DNA from: Paenibacillus dendrobii
Lineage (GTDB): Bacteria; Bacillota; Bacilli; Paenibacillales; Paenibacillaceae
Direction of reading: 5' to 3'
DNA: 64,000 nucleotides
Assembly: GCF_009807035.1 (NCBI RefSeq)
Contig: NZ_WUBI01000002.1
Location: 682,001-746,000, forward strand
Shown: piece by piece, positions 50,774 to 62,500 of the stretch
Position numbering within the stretch: the stretch's first letter is position 1
How the letters are laid out: every line of letters begins with the position of its first letter
Notes under the pieces: model-generated
Seen by the model: the letters and a program-made list of their open reading frames with translations, nothing else
Database searches by the model: none
What the model was told of the DNA's origin: nothing
Translations under genes and position numbers: made by a program

Positions 50774-53700
50774 CTAAATAACCCTCCCGTCATTTGCGGT
50801 ATCATACATATAGTGATCAGGGCGTGCCCCAATCAAATCGTCAACATGATGACGATCCCAATATTCCGGCTCATTCGCCAGCGCCTCGATCATCCGTTGA
50901 TAACCTGCGAACATCTCCTCCATCATCCCTCTCGGGTACACATCTTCGGCCACGTCCCAGCAAATATGCAGCTGACCATCCCGTTCCTCACTAATATGAT
51001 CCAAATGCACTTGCGGCGTTTTACTCTGTTTTTCTCCGATTTCAAACCCCCGCGGCAGCGCTGCTTCAGACGGGGTGAACAAATCTGTGAAAACCACCGG
51101 AAACGTAAGCTTCCTATTGCCACCCATCGCCACTCTCCGTAAAGCATTCAATCCGCTTACGGCCATATGCGATAAATCTTCCCGAACTACAGCATGGTAA
51201 TCGCGCACTTTTTGTGCAAAGCTTCTGTTTTCCGGTTGAACCACTACCCAGCTCATCGCTGTGAAATCACCAACGACCTCCATGATATCGGGATGAAGGG
51301 GCAACCTCTCCCAGCTTGGAATAACGATAGTGAAAGGAAGCTTTTGTCCCCAAGCTGCCAATACATCAGCATAAGCCGTCAGTAGAACCATACCCGGGGA
51401 CACCCCTAAAAGCGCAGCCTTCTCTTTTAAGACCTGCCACTTTTCTATCACACCCGTCAACTGCCTACGCTGAACCGATTGTCTCCCCTTCGATACAACG
51501 GTGGTAGGCAATTGCGGTCCGGAGGGAATACCGGTAAATTTCTGAATCCAGTAGCCCAGGCTTGTCTGATAGTTCTCTGACTTCCGGTAACGATGTAGCG
51601 CAAGAACATAGTCCCGATAGGAGATTTCGGCCTTTTTCAAATCGGTTCCCATGTGTTCATACGTATGCAGAAGCTGTGTTAACAATAGATTGATGCTATT
51701 GCCGTCAGCGATCAGCATATCAATACAGAAATGAATTCGGGATCTTAGGTTGTCAATAACCGATACGCGCAAGTCAAAATAGGGCCACTGATCCAACGCG
51801 TAGACATGCTCAACCATAGCATCTTTCGTCAGCTTTAATTGCTCCTGAATCTCCTCATCGCGGCCGCCCCGCAGATCTGAGGCCTCGATAAAAAACGCGG
51901 GCGTTTCCTCTAAAATAACCTGACTGCCATCCCGCTTGATCACGGCTTTGAGCATGTCATGGGTTGAAATCAGCTTCTGCCAAGCTTGCTCCAACCGTGA
52001 GATATCCAGAGATTCTACTTCGATCTCCTGGTAGACCTGACAACCATTCTCTTCTCCAGCCATCAGACCGCTTCTGCCAAATGCATAAGCCATTTGCTGA
52101 TCGGTCAAAGGAAAAGCCTGATATCGCTCAGAGGACGCAGCCTCAATCATCAATCCCGAAGGCAGCTCGGCTGAGACCCCCTCCTGCGCGGCATTCTCAT
52201 CCCGAATTTTATACATGGCAGGTGCCCACTGGTCAACGATCCAAGCCCCCTCTTCCCTGCTAAGCATTTCCAGCAGTTGGCTATAAGCTGCAAACATATC
52301 AGTAATCACGTTCGTTCCAAAATACGACTCGGCCACATCCCAACTGTAATGTAAGCAACCATCCTGTTCAAAAACTTGATGATCCAAATACACCTGCGGC
52401 GTTTGCGTCACCATATAGCTGATCTGGTTAAAGAAACTAGATTGTTTTAAACCGTCTGCAAGCTCAAAATCATTGTTTAGCAACGATGTAAATACAACCG
52501 GCAAAGTGGTGGAGCTGCTCATTTTATTTCTTGATTTAAGCTCCCTTAACACCCGGACCCCACTGACGCTGCTATGGTCCAAATCCTCCCATAAGCGGAC
52601 TTGATGATGCCGGGCTCTTGCCTCCAATGAATCTATCCCGCCTGCCGTTTGCTCCTTCCAATCGTCAGCCACAAAAATCGTCGACGATATAAATGGTCCT
52701 AACACCTGATGCAACTGCGGATGAAGCGGGAGCCGATTATAGTAAGTGAGTATTAACGAAAATGCTTTACGGTCACTCCATACTCGCAAGAATTCGGTGA
52801 ACACTGTCAGGATTAATACCGTGGAGGATATATTCCATTGTTTCGCCTTCTTTTTTAACGCTATCCATTCATCCTCCCTTAGCGAGCCGCTTAGCCTTTT
52901 CCGTTCATAGGTGCGGTTATCCTGCGGTTTCGTCGCTCTCGGAAGATCAGGCCCCTGTGGCATCTGCTCCAACTTTGTAACCCAATAATCCAAGTCTTGA
53001 TGATATTTAGGCGACTCCTCAAACTTTTTGACTGCTAAGATATAATCCCGAAAAGAAAGCTGCAGTTCCGGTAACGCTTGGGTCGAATCATCGTACAGCT
53101 GCCGCCATTGTTGCAAGAGCATATGCACGCCTCCGGCGTCTGTAATGAATTCATCGATGCTGAAATGAATGACATATTTCTTATTAGGAAGTATACTGAC
53201 ACGAATTTCAAAAAGCGGCCATTGATCTGTTTCGTATACTTTGTGCGACATTGTCTCCCGAACTTTGCTAATATGAACCTCCTGCTCCGCCTCCGTTTTC
53301 AACCGCAGATCAACGGCTTTAATCACATACGTCGGCGTATCTTTCAGAACCTGCTGCTGCCCGGTCGTCATAATTTTCGTACGCAGCATATCGTGATAGG
53401 CAATCAATCGCTCCCAAGCTTGCTGAAGACGGTAAATATCCAATTCACTCACGGCAAGTTCCAAATAAATATGACAGCCGACCCAATCCTTGCCGATGCG
53501 TAATTTGCGTCCAGTCAGAAATGATTCTTGAATGTCGCTCAGCGGAAATGGCTGGAATCGTCCTTCTGGTTGAATCACAATTTGAGGATAATCTACATCT
53601 TTACGCAAGAGTTCATTGGATTCTGATTGAGCAGGAACCACGATATCACGCAAATTTTGCTCCATTTGTCCAATCGTCTCAGCACCGCTAATGCTGCCCA

Positions 53701-56536
53701 TCGGAATAGCTACAGTAAATGTTCTTTCCAGCATATAGCGAAGCGTAACGGCTTGGATCGAGTTGAATCCCAGATGACTCAGCGATTGATTTACCCGCAA
53801 TTCATCTACAGGAATAGCCAGCACTTCACTAATGCCTTGCTTTAAGCAACTAAGAATCGTACCCGGATCTCGCCCGGACAGGTTTTGCCCCCCAGCAAGC
53901 TCCCCTGGGAACTCGGAACTGGTGGCGTGTTGGAATTTCGATTCCAGCCAATACCTCTTCCGCTCAAATGGATACACTGGCAACGATAATTTGTGGACCT
54001 GGCCTGACGGATGGAGTGATTTCCAAGGAATATGGCCTCCCTGTACCCAGTGAAGCGCCAATTTTTCCAAGTTATTTTCAGCCAAAAGCATCCGAACCAC
54101 GGTCTCCTCGATGTTTCCTGAGATCAGGTTTTTCGTGCCAGAGCGCTCCTCTTTCTGTTCTCCTAAAAAGACAGAAAGGGATAAGTCTGGCATATGCTCT
54201 GGGGAACCCGCATCCAAAAATGCTCTAAGCTTCTGGACCAAATCATTCCTATCCGAAGCAATCACAGCCATTCGGCATTCCATCGCCTGGCGCCCCGTTT
54301 GAAGCGTAAAAGCCAGATCCGGTAAAGACCAGTCGCTATGCGTTTCCACAAAAGAAAGCATACGACGAACCACTGCTTGCAAGCGTTCACGATGTTTTGC
54401 CGAAAACACGACAATCTGCGGCTGAGGGGTAACGGAATGTACAACCTCTTGTTTTGACTCAGGTATATATTCTTCCAATACCACATGAGCGTTCACGCCG
54501 CCGAAACCGTAACTGTTAACCCCGGCCCGTCTTGGCAGAACATGTCCGGACGCATCCGTATTAATCTCCCAAGCACGGTTCTCCGCGCTAATCTGCAATG
54601 CACTTCCTTTGAGGGAAATGTGCTCGTGCAGACGGGTGAACCCGGGTACCGCCGGGATCACCCGGTGGCGCAAAGCATATACCGCCTTGATAAGCTGAGC
54701 CATCCCGGAGACGACTTCACCATGACCAATACAAGGCTTCAGACTGCTGACCTGGCAGAATCCTGTACTTCGTTCTTGCGGAGCGATCGACTTCAAAGCA
54801 TTGATCTCAATACTGTCTCCCAACGGCGAAGCAACGCCATTCGCTTCCACATAGGACACCGTGACTGGATCAATACCTGCGGATTCATAGGCTTGAGATA
54901 TCGCCGCCTGCATTCCAGCAGGATTAGGAGCAGTCATCGATATGCCTTTACCTCCATGGGCCACACCAGTCCCTTGAATCAGAGCATAAATGTGATCCCC
55001 ATTCTCCTCAGCTTTATGCAGCGGTTTAATAATGAGAGCTCCCACACCTTCGCTTCGGGCATAACCATCAGCATCGGCCTGGAACGACTTCGCGTTTCCG
55101 TCTGTACTTAAGTTGCCCATGGCCTCGAAACCGACAAATCCCATCGGGGACAGAAGCAAATTCACCGCGCCAACAATAGCTTGCTCACACTCCTGCCGTC
55201 GAATGGATTGCACCGCATGATGCAAAGCAACCAGCGTTGAGGAGCAGGCTGCTTCGCAATATTCACTCGGTCCCCGTAAATTCAGAGCATACGAAATGCG
55301 GCTTGGGATCGTTGACGGCACAATTGCTACTGGAGCCATCGGGTCACTCGCCGGGATTGTAACGATCTCTTTGTACTCCCCCGGACCGGCAGCTATAAAG
55401 ACGCCTGTTGTATGCCGGGATAGTTCTTCGGGATGCAAGCCCGCATCCTCCATCGCATGCCAAACCGTACTCAGCATTTGCCTCTGCTGAGGATCCATCA
55501 TCTCGGCTTCGCGCGGAGAAATTTTAAAGAATAACGGATCGAATTCATCCACCCCATCGATAAACCCGCCCCACTTCAAGCCTGTATCAGCTGAAGGATC
55601 TGTGCGAAGTCCAAGGTAATCCTGCCAATTCCACCGATCAAGCGGAACTTCCGTAATGCAGTTTTTTCCTTCTATAATATTGTTCCAAAATTCATCCGCG
55701 TCTTGGGCTTGCGGGAATTTGGCGCTGATGCCGACGATGGCAATCGGTTCAACGGTATCCGCGTGCTTAGTCGGTTGGGGTTGGGGCAGCGGCTTCGGAG
55801 CTGTATCTAATCCGGAATGCACTGTCTGATTTTCATGAAATACAGAATGCTGTTCGACCTGAGCCGGAAGAGCAAATACCCCTTCGTAATCTTCAAGCAA
55901 ATATTCAGCGAAGCGGTGAATCGTTGGGTTATCAAAGAACATGGCCGGTGTCAGTTCCAGTTGGTATTCACGATTCAAGCGATTGGCCAGCTCGGTTAAC
56001 ATAATGGAATCGAAGCCATACTCACTTAGCTCCGTATCTGTATCCAGATCGTCCACACTCACTTTCAGCAGTTTGGAGACCACCTGCAGCAACACCGTTT
56101 TCACCCGTGCCAAACCCTGTTCCTCGTCGCCGCCCTGTTTTAAAGAAGGAGCCTGAACCGCAAAATAGGATGCAATTTCTTCTTCGTACTGATCCATTAA
56201 TGACTGCGTACATGCCTGCAGCGAAGGATTATCAAAAAATATTGCTGGAGTCAGGTTCAACTTCAGCTTCCGGTTCAGCGCGTTAGCAAAATCCGTGATT
56301 AAAATGGAATCAAATCCATACTCGCTCAGTTCCGTGTCTGCATCAATATCTTGGATATCCACCTTTAGCAACTCACACACGATATCCGTTAAAGCAGCTT
56401 GCAGTTGATTCTGCAATCGGCCGGAAGCTTGGGGAACATGCTTTGAAGCGAGTAACTTCAATTGCTTCACTGCCTCTGCCTGGTCCAACATTCCATCTTG
56501 AATCCGTTTGTACACCAGTTTAATTTGATCATCCAT
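50774..56536 (-). CDS. Trans-AT PKS/NRPS: ACP-ACP-KS0-ACP-Cy-Cy
   Basis: This 1920-residue protein opens with a helical docking segment (about 1-35), then tandem ACPs (42-112 and 142-215; both GFDSI). A KS follows (259-689) that keeps Cys (EAACSSTLVALH near 430) and the last His, but the first catalytic His motif reads EANGVASPLGD instead of EAHGTGT; it should not elongate. An ACP comes next (895-969; LGFNSIQAV). Two heterocyclization domains end the protein: Cy1 (992-1432) with DEFITDAGG and Cy2 (1470-1902) with DMLIADGNS. Only Cy2 fits DxxxxDxxS fully. The matching A-PCP-Ox-Ox lies on the next protein, so the oxazole module is split. The first ACPs complete the KS-DH-KR module of the previous protein. 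Confidence 0.92.
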   Translation of the reverse strand: MDDQIKLVYKRIQDGMLDQAEAVKQLKLLASKHVPQASGRLQNQLQAALTDIVCELLKVDIQDIDADTELSEYGFDSILITDFANALNRKLKLNLTPAIFFDNPSLQACTQSLMDQYEEEIASYFAVQAPSLKQGGDEEQGLARVKTVLLQVVSKLLKVSVDDLDTDTELSEYGFDSIMLTELANRLNREYQLELTPAMFFDNPTIHRFAEYLLEDYEGVFALPAQVEQHSVFHENQTVHSGLDTAPKPLPQPQPTKHADTVEPIAIVGISAKFPQAQDADEFWNNIIEGKNCITEVPLDRWNWQDYLGLRTDPSADTGLKWGGFIDGVDEFDPLFFKISPREAEMMDPQQRQMLSTVWHAMEDAGLHPEELSRHTTGVFIAAGPGEYKEIVTIPASDPMAPVAIVPSTIPSRISYALNLRGPSEYCEAACSSTLVALHHAVQSIRRQECEQAIVGAVNLLLSPMGFVGFEAMGNLSTDGNAKSFQADADGYARSEGVGALIIKPLHKAEENGDHIYALIQGTGVAHGGKGISMTAPNPAGMQAAISQAYESAGIDPVTVSYVEANGVASPLGDSIEINALKSIAPQERSTGFCQVSSLKPCIGHGEVVSGMAQLIKAVYALRHRVIPAVPGFTRLHEHISLKGSALQISAENRAWEINTDASGHVLPRRAGVNSYGFGGVNAHVVLEEYIPESKQEVVHSVTPQPQIVVFSAKHRERLQAVVRRMLSFVETHSDWSLPDLAFTLQTGRQAMECRMAVIASDRNDLVQKLRAFLDAGSPEHMPDLSLSVFLGEQKEERSGTKNLISGNIEETVVRMLLAENNLEKLALHWVQGGHIPWKSLHPSGQVHKLSLPVYPFERKRYWLESKFQHATSSEFPGELAGGQNLSGRDPGTILSCLKQGISEVLAIPVDELRVNQSLSHLGFNSIQAVTLRYMLERTFTVAIPMGSISGAETIGQMEQNLRDIVVPAQSESNELLRKDVDYPQIVIQPEGRFQPFPLSDIQESFLTGRKLRIGKDWVGCHIYLELAVSELDIYRLQQAWERLIAYHDMLRTKIMTTGQQQVLKDTPTYVIKAVDLRLKTEAEQEVHISKVRETMSHKVYETDQWPLFEIRVSILPNKKYVIHFSIDEFITDAGGVHMLLQQWRQLYDDSTQALPELQLSFRDYILAVKKFEESPKYHQDLDYWVTKLEQMPQGPDLPRATKPQDNRTYERKRLSGSLREDEWIALKKKAKQWNISSTVLILTVFTEFLRVWSDRKAFSLILTYYNRLPLHPQLHQVLGPFISSTIFVADDWKEQTAGGIDSLEARARHHQVRLWEDLDHSSVSGVRVLRELKSRNKMSSSTTLPVVFTSLLNNDFELADGLKQSSFFNQISYMVTQTPQVYLDHQVFEQDGCLHYSWDVAESYFGTNVITDMFAAYSQLLEMLSREEGAWIVDQWAPAMYKIRDENAAQEGVSAELPSGLMIEAASSERYQAFPLTDQQMAYAFGRSGLMAGEENGCQVYQEIEVESLDISRLEQAWQKLISTHDMLKAVIKRDGSQVILEETPAFFIEASDLRGGRDEEIQEQLKLTKDAMVEHVYALDQWPYFDLRVSVIDNLRSRIHFCIDMLIADGNSINLLLTQLLHTYEHMGTDLKKAEISYRDYVLALHRYRKSENYQTSLGYWIQKFTGIPSGPQLPTTVVSKGRQSVQRRQLTGVIEKWQVLKEKAALLGVSPGMVLLTAYADVLAAWGQKLPFTIVIPSWERLPLHPDIMEVVGDFTAMSWVVVQPENRSFAQKVRDYHAVVREDLSHMAVSGLNALRRVAMGGNRKLTFPVVFTDLFTPSEAALPRGFEIGEKQSKTPQVHLDHISEERDGQLHICWDVAEDVYPRGMMEEMFAGYQRMIEALANEPEYWDRHHVDDLIGARPDHYMYDTANDGRVI

Positions 56537-56553
56537 TTGGGTTACCTACCCTC

Positions 56554-59500
56554 TCATTGGCGAACATTCAGAATTTCGATCAACTGCTTTTCCGATAGTT
56601 CACCGTTACTGATCTGCTGCGTTAAGTTTAAAAAGAATGCATCATCGAACAAAACAGACTCATTGGAATCAACAACAGCATTCCTTTTCATCGATTTAGC
56701 CGGGCGTTGATCCGCGGTGATCGATGCTCTTAATTGGGCTACATTGCCCTCCATGACCATTGCTTGACCAGCCCCGGCCGATGCAATCTGGTACAAAGCT
56801 CGTATACCTTTTTCCGTTTGCATACTCACCATGCCAACCCGTTCCATTCGCAGTCGGCTCGTCGCTTCATCCATTTGCATACCACCTTCCTGCCAGAGCG
56901 GCCAATTGATGGAAATCGTCTGTCCGTAACGTTCATTCCTCATCACTAATGCATTGCGGTACGAAGCAAATGAGTCCATAAAGGCATTAGCAGCCGCATA
57001 ATCGGCTTGCCCCGGGTTACCTAAACTCCCGGCAAGAGATGAGAACAGAATAAAGAAATCCAGTCTTATCCCTTGGGTAGCCTGATCCAAATAAACCAAG
57101 CCGTTCACTTTGGGATCAAGTACGCTATGAAGTTCTTCCTTCGTCTTCGTCATCAAGAAGCTGTCGCTATGAATCCCGGCCCCGTGAAGGATACCGTTTA
57201 AACGGCCGTGTTGTGCCACAACGCGTTCTGTACAGGTAAAAATGGCTTCCTTATCCGACACGTCCACTTGCTCATAAACAACCTGCGCCCCATGACTTTT
57301 TAACTGCTCGATCTGTTCTTGCTGATTAACCGTCAGCGGCGAACGTCCTGTCAGAATCAGCGTAACATTCGAGACTTGTGAGATAATTTCTCTTGCGAAA
57401 ATAAGACCTAAACTGCCTGCGCCACCCGTAAGGAGGTATACGCCTTGCTCTTTCCAAGGGATGCGTATCTCATCTCGGGAAACCTCCAGTTCGCGCCAGT
57501 TGACGATACAGCGCTCGTTATTCGTATAGCGGACAACCTGCTCTATAGGGTTCCGGCTCTCGTCTCGCAGCTTCCGGACAAGCTCGCTTACTACAATCTC
57601 ATCCGTTTCAATCAATTGTCCGTAGCACTTGGGATGCTCTAGCCGCACAGTTTTCAGTAATCCAGCCAGCCCTGCGAACAGTGAACGCTCTCCATCCGAA
57701 GGAACGACGATTTGGATGAGCACGTTACCCTTGGGTTTCTCTGATAGCATCGTTTGTATTTCAAGTAGTGCCTGTTCCGCATAGCAATGGAATCGTTCAG
57801 CTATATCGAGTTCAGCGGAGGCTTCCAACGGTACGCAGCGCGCGCTGGTCAATTGAGCGGCAACCTGATCACGATGCTCCGCATCCAACTCAACAAGCAT
57901 CACCAAATGCTTCGTATATGAAAGTGAATCTTGTTCTCCTACCGCCTGCATTTCCCAATGAGGCTTAAACAGCATCAGTTCTGTCTCTTCAATCGCGATG
58001 CTGGACTCACGCTCCAATCGGCGCAGCGACAGCCCTGTCATCCTTACACATAATTGCCCGTGCTCATCGTACAAATCGATATCTAAGATTTGTCTGTCCT
58101 GTCCTCTGCGGTTCCCCTCTGCAAACCGGACAGAAGCCCACATATTCGAAGAACAAGTTCCAACGATTTCCGTGTGTTGCACCGAAAAAGGCAACATTGT
58201 ATAGGAACTGTTTCCATCAGAAAGCAAGCCCATTGAAGCTTGCAGCGCTGAATCCAATAAGCCTGGGTGCAGTCCGAAATGGGTAGACGTATGCGTTAAG
58301 CTAGCCGGTAAAGACAGCTTGGCCAGCACTTGGTTGGCTCCGACGCTGATATAATCGATACAACGATGCCCTGGGCCATAATCCAGTCCCATTGCACTGA
58401 ATTTGGCATAACACTCCGCAGACGAAAGGATGCTTAGAGAGCATTCCTTTTGCAAATCTTCGAGATTCACAGCGGTGGAGCTAGACTTCACTTGAACTCG
58501 TGCATTTCCTTGGGCATGCGTAATGAGTTTCAACTGTCCCTCATGCTCATGCTCATCCTCTGTATAGATCTCATAGGAAATCTGCCCGTTGTCTTCTGGC
58601 AATAGCCTGATATGCACCTCTACCGGATGCTCCTTAACCGTCAAAGGCCGCAGCCAAATCACATCAGATAACATGATTTCTGGCGTGTCCTTCATGTCAA
58701 GAGACGACATTATAGCAGCACGCGCCATTTCCAGATAAGCAGTTCCCGGCAGCACGCGGCAGCCATTGACTTGATGATCGGCTAAGAAAAACTCATTCCC
58801 CGTAAAGGTCGAGCTATAACGATGTTCGGTAAAATTGGAAGTATTCCGGTGTACCAGCGGGTGTATCAAAGTCTCCCTTGCTGTGGCCTGATCAGGATTA
58901 GTTCCCGTCTGGATCTCAACCTCTGGAATCCAATAGCGTTTATCGGCAAAAGGATACCCCTCCATATGAATCCTTTTCGGCTTGTTCCCAGGATATAACT
59001 GGCTCCAATCCACATCGGCTCCCTGTACCCACCATCTCGCCACCTCATCCAAGCGTAGATTTGCCAGTCCCGCACGCACAGCCTCACTACCGGACTGAAT
59101 GTCGGCAGGACTCCGTCTTTTGTGGACCCGTCCGGAATGCAAAGCTTCCCGTGGCGTCCCCTCAGAAAAAGCTTTCAGCGCCTGGACTGCATCCTCTTGG
59201 GAGGATGCAACGAATGCCAGCCGGAAGTTCATTGCATCCCTCCCCTCCTGTAACGTATAAGCTATATCTGCGAGTTGCAGATCTTCAGTGGATGTCAAAA
59301 AGCGAGCCATTCGTAATGCATAAACCTCCAATTGAGATTTGCTTTTTGCCGATAATACAAAAAGCACCCCGCAATCTGGTTGGTTAGTCATAGGCCTAAC
59401 CGCATGATGCGCAGGTACATATTCTTCAACAACCAGATGTGCGTTCGTTCCACTAAATCCAAAGGAACTGACACTAGCCCGCCGTGGCCCCGCTGTATGA

Positions 59501-62500
59501 GGTACCCACGGCGTCAGTTCGGTATTCAGGTAAAAAGGACTGTTCGCTAACTGGATGTGTTCGTTCAATTTTTCAAAATGGACCAAAGGCGGAATCTGCT
59601 CATGTTTCATCGCCAACAGTACTTTCATCACGCCCGTTACTCCGGCGGCCATCATCAAATGGCCGAGATTACTTTTCACAGAACCGAGCGCGCAGTAGGA
59701 CGTCTTATCGGTAAAAGCACGGAACGATTCGGTCAGTGCCTCCACCTCAATCGGGTCGCCGAGCTTCGTCCCCGTGCCATGTGCTTCAACTAACGTAATC
59801 GTCTCAGGATGGATGTGAAAGCGCTCATAGACTTCCTTTTCCAGCATGATTTGCGAATTGACGCTCGGCGCTGTGATTCCGTTTGTCTTGCCGTCCTGGT
59901 TCACGCCCCATCCGCGGATCACACCATAGATGGGGTCTTCATCCCGCACCGCATCTGAAAGCCTTTTTAACAGCAGGACACCAACTCCCTCGCCAGGAAC
60001 AAATCCGTTAGCCCGTGTGTCAAAAGTAAAGCAGCGACCGTCTTTGGAGAGCATGCCGGACTTGCTTGTTTTGATATGCATCGAGGGGCCTGCCGTAATA
60101 TACACTCCGCCAGCAAGTGCCGAGTCACAATGATGCAATACTAGACTGTTGCAAGCTTCCGCAATAGCTACCAGAGAAGAGGAGCAGGCCGTTTCGATTG
60201 CAATAGAAGGTCCTTTCAAATTAAGAAAATACGAAATACGACCGCTTAGAATCGAAGTCGCTTCTCCCATCAGGCCTTGAGCGCTTAGTCCTTGTTCTTG
60301 AGCCATCTGGCCGTATTCATTGCCTGCGCAACCTACGAACACACCGCAACGGCTGCCCGATAACGAGGATGGACTGATGCCGGCATCCTCAATACAATGC
60401 CAGCTATTTTTCAAGAACAATCGCTGTTGCGGGTCCATCAGTTCGGCCTCGGCCGGGGAAATATTAAAGAATAACGGATCGAATTGATCCGCTCCCTCCA
60501 ATACACCCATCCATTTGCTGTATGTTTTACCCGGAGTATCCGGATTTTCATCGTAATATTCGTGGATAGGCCAGCGCGTAGCAGGAACTTCAGACACGCA
60601 ATCTTTGCCCAGCGCCAAATTGTTCCACAAGTCCGCTAGGGAATCCGCTTGGGGGAATTGCCCGGACATCCCGATAACGGCAACACCTTCAAGCAGAGGG
60701 TCGGCTTGCGGACTGTTAACGATGTTAGATATGAGCGCAACCGGCTCCTGTGGAATATCTTTACTACGTTGTTCGCATCTGCGCTTCTGCTCTTGCAGAC
60801 GCTGAATACAGTGCTCGGTCAGATCAACCATCTCCCGACTTGTATGGCTGATCACCACTTTACCGATATGCTGTCCTTTGCCGACATAATCCAGTGCTTC
60901 TTGAATTTGGCCGATCGGATATATCCGTGAAACAATCGGAACGATCTGCTCCGATTCGATCATCTCTACCATCGTATTCAGAATCTTCCTAGCATCAACA
61001 CCGCCTTCCAAACCTAATCGGCGCAAATCAATGCTGTGAATGGACTGATTTTGCAGGAGCTTAGATAAATCCAACTTGTGACTTGTTTTTAACGCATGCA
61101 CAGCAAGCTCCAGGTAACGACCAGAAGGCGCCAGGCAATTCAATCCTTTTTGAATGGCTTCACCGGATAATGTATTGAGTACAATGTCTACCCCGCGATT
61201 GTTCGACAACCGCCGGACCTCTTGATCGAAATCGCCTTCTTTGTAGTTGATGGCATACGGAACATCCAGCTGCTTGAGAATATCCAGTTTATCCGCTTTG
61301 CTGGACGTGCCGTAACAGACACACCCTTGAAGGTTAGCAAGCTGAATTGCAATCAACCCACAGCCGCCTGTTGCCGTTTGGATCAGAATATGGTCACCTG
61401 GCATATAACGACCGACGTTGAGGGCATGAGCCACCGTTCCAAACACAATTGGCAAACTACACGCTTCTTCAAATGAGATATTCGCAGGTTTGCGTACCAT
61501 GTTTGCGACCGGAACATTGACATGGCTGGCATGGCCGCCCATTTGCCCAGCAGTAAGAGCAATCACTTCATCGCCTACACGGAAATCGGTTACTCCTGCT
61601 CCTATCGACGAAATAACGCCTGCGACCTCAAAACCTGGTACGAACGGATATGCCGGCATCGTTGGATATAGCCCTTGGACACACATCACATCGGGAAAAT
61701 TAACCGCAGATGCCTTTACTCGAATTTGAACTTCAGCCTCGGAAGGATTTGCTACTGCCCATGGGCAGAGCGAAATTTCATCTATTGAATGAACCGTCGA
61801 AAGTACGAGACCATAACTTTCTCCAAGTTCCTCCTGCCGTTGCCCGGGTTTCGGCTTTATTTCGGGCACAGCAGCGGGTTCTGGCTCTGGCATCTGAAGC
61901 AGCACATATCCTGCCAGCTCGCGTACATTCGTATAATCATAGATTTTAGTAGCAGCTATCGAAGTACCATAACGTTTATTTAGCAGTTTGACCCATTCTA
62001 CGCCAACCACGGAATCCAGGCCCATTTCGATAAAATTTTGATCCACTTCGACTTCTTCCGGATTCATGTATAGCACTTCCGCCAAGCTCGCAGCCAGTTC
62101 ATCAATCAAGACCTGCGATGGTACGGCGGCAGCTTTCAAGCCCGAACCCGTTAAGTCAGGCAGCGCAGCCGAATCATTTGGTTTTAACACCGGAATAGAT
62201 TCAACGGCTAGCCATTCATTGGGCTTATCTTGCTGAACGGCATCGGTAACCAGAGCATCCAGCGCTTGCAGCTTGATTGACTGAATGGGTTTTGAATCCA
62301 CCACATCCAGTGCCCCCTCGCTAACCTCGTCATCACTCTCCACCTGCACCAACTGTTGCGATAAAAACAAAGCAAACTCGTGGAGGTTAGGGTAATCATA
62401 GATTTTAGTAGCGGCCAATGTGACCCCATATTGTTTATTCAGCAATTTGATCCATTCCACGCCAACCACGGAATCTAAGCCCAAATCAATGAATGGAGTG

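Noticed and set aside
53078..53503. 141-codon plus-strand frame within the Cy1 region
   Set aside because: It is antisense to a clear Cy domain; composition and lack of start signals mark it as a shadow, like the other long antisense frames in the PKS genes (for example 33921-34598 and 42188-42643).
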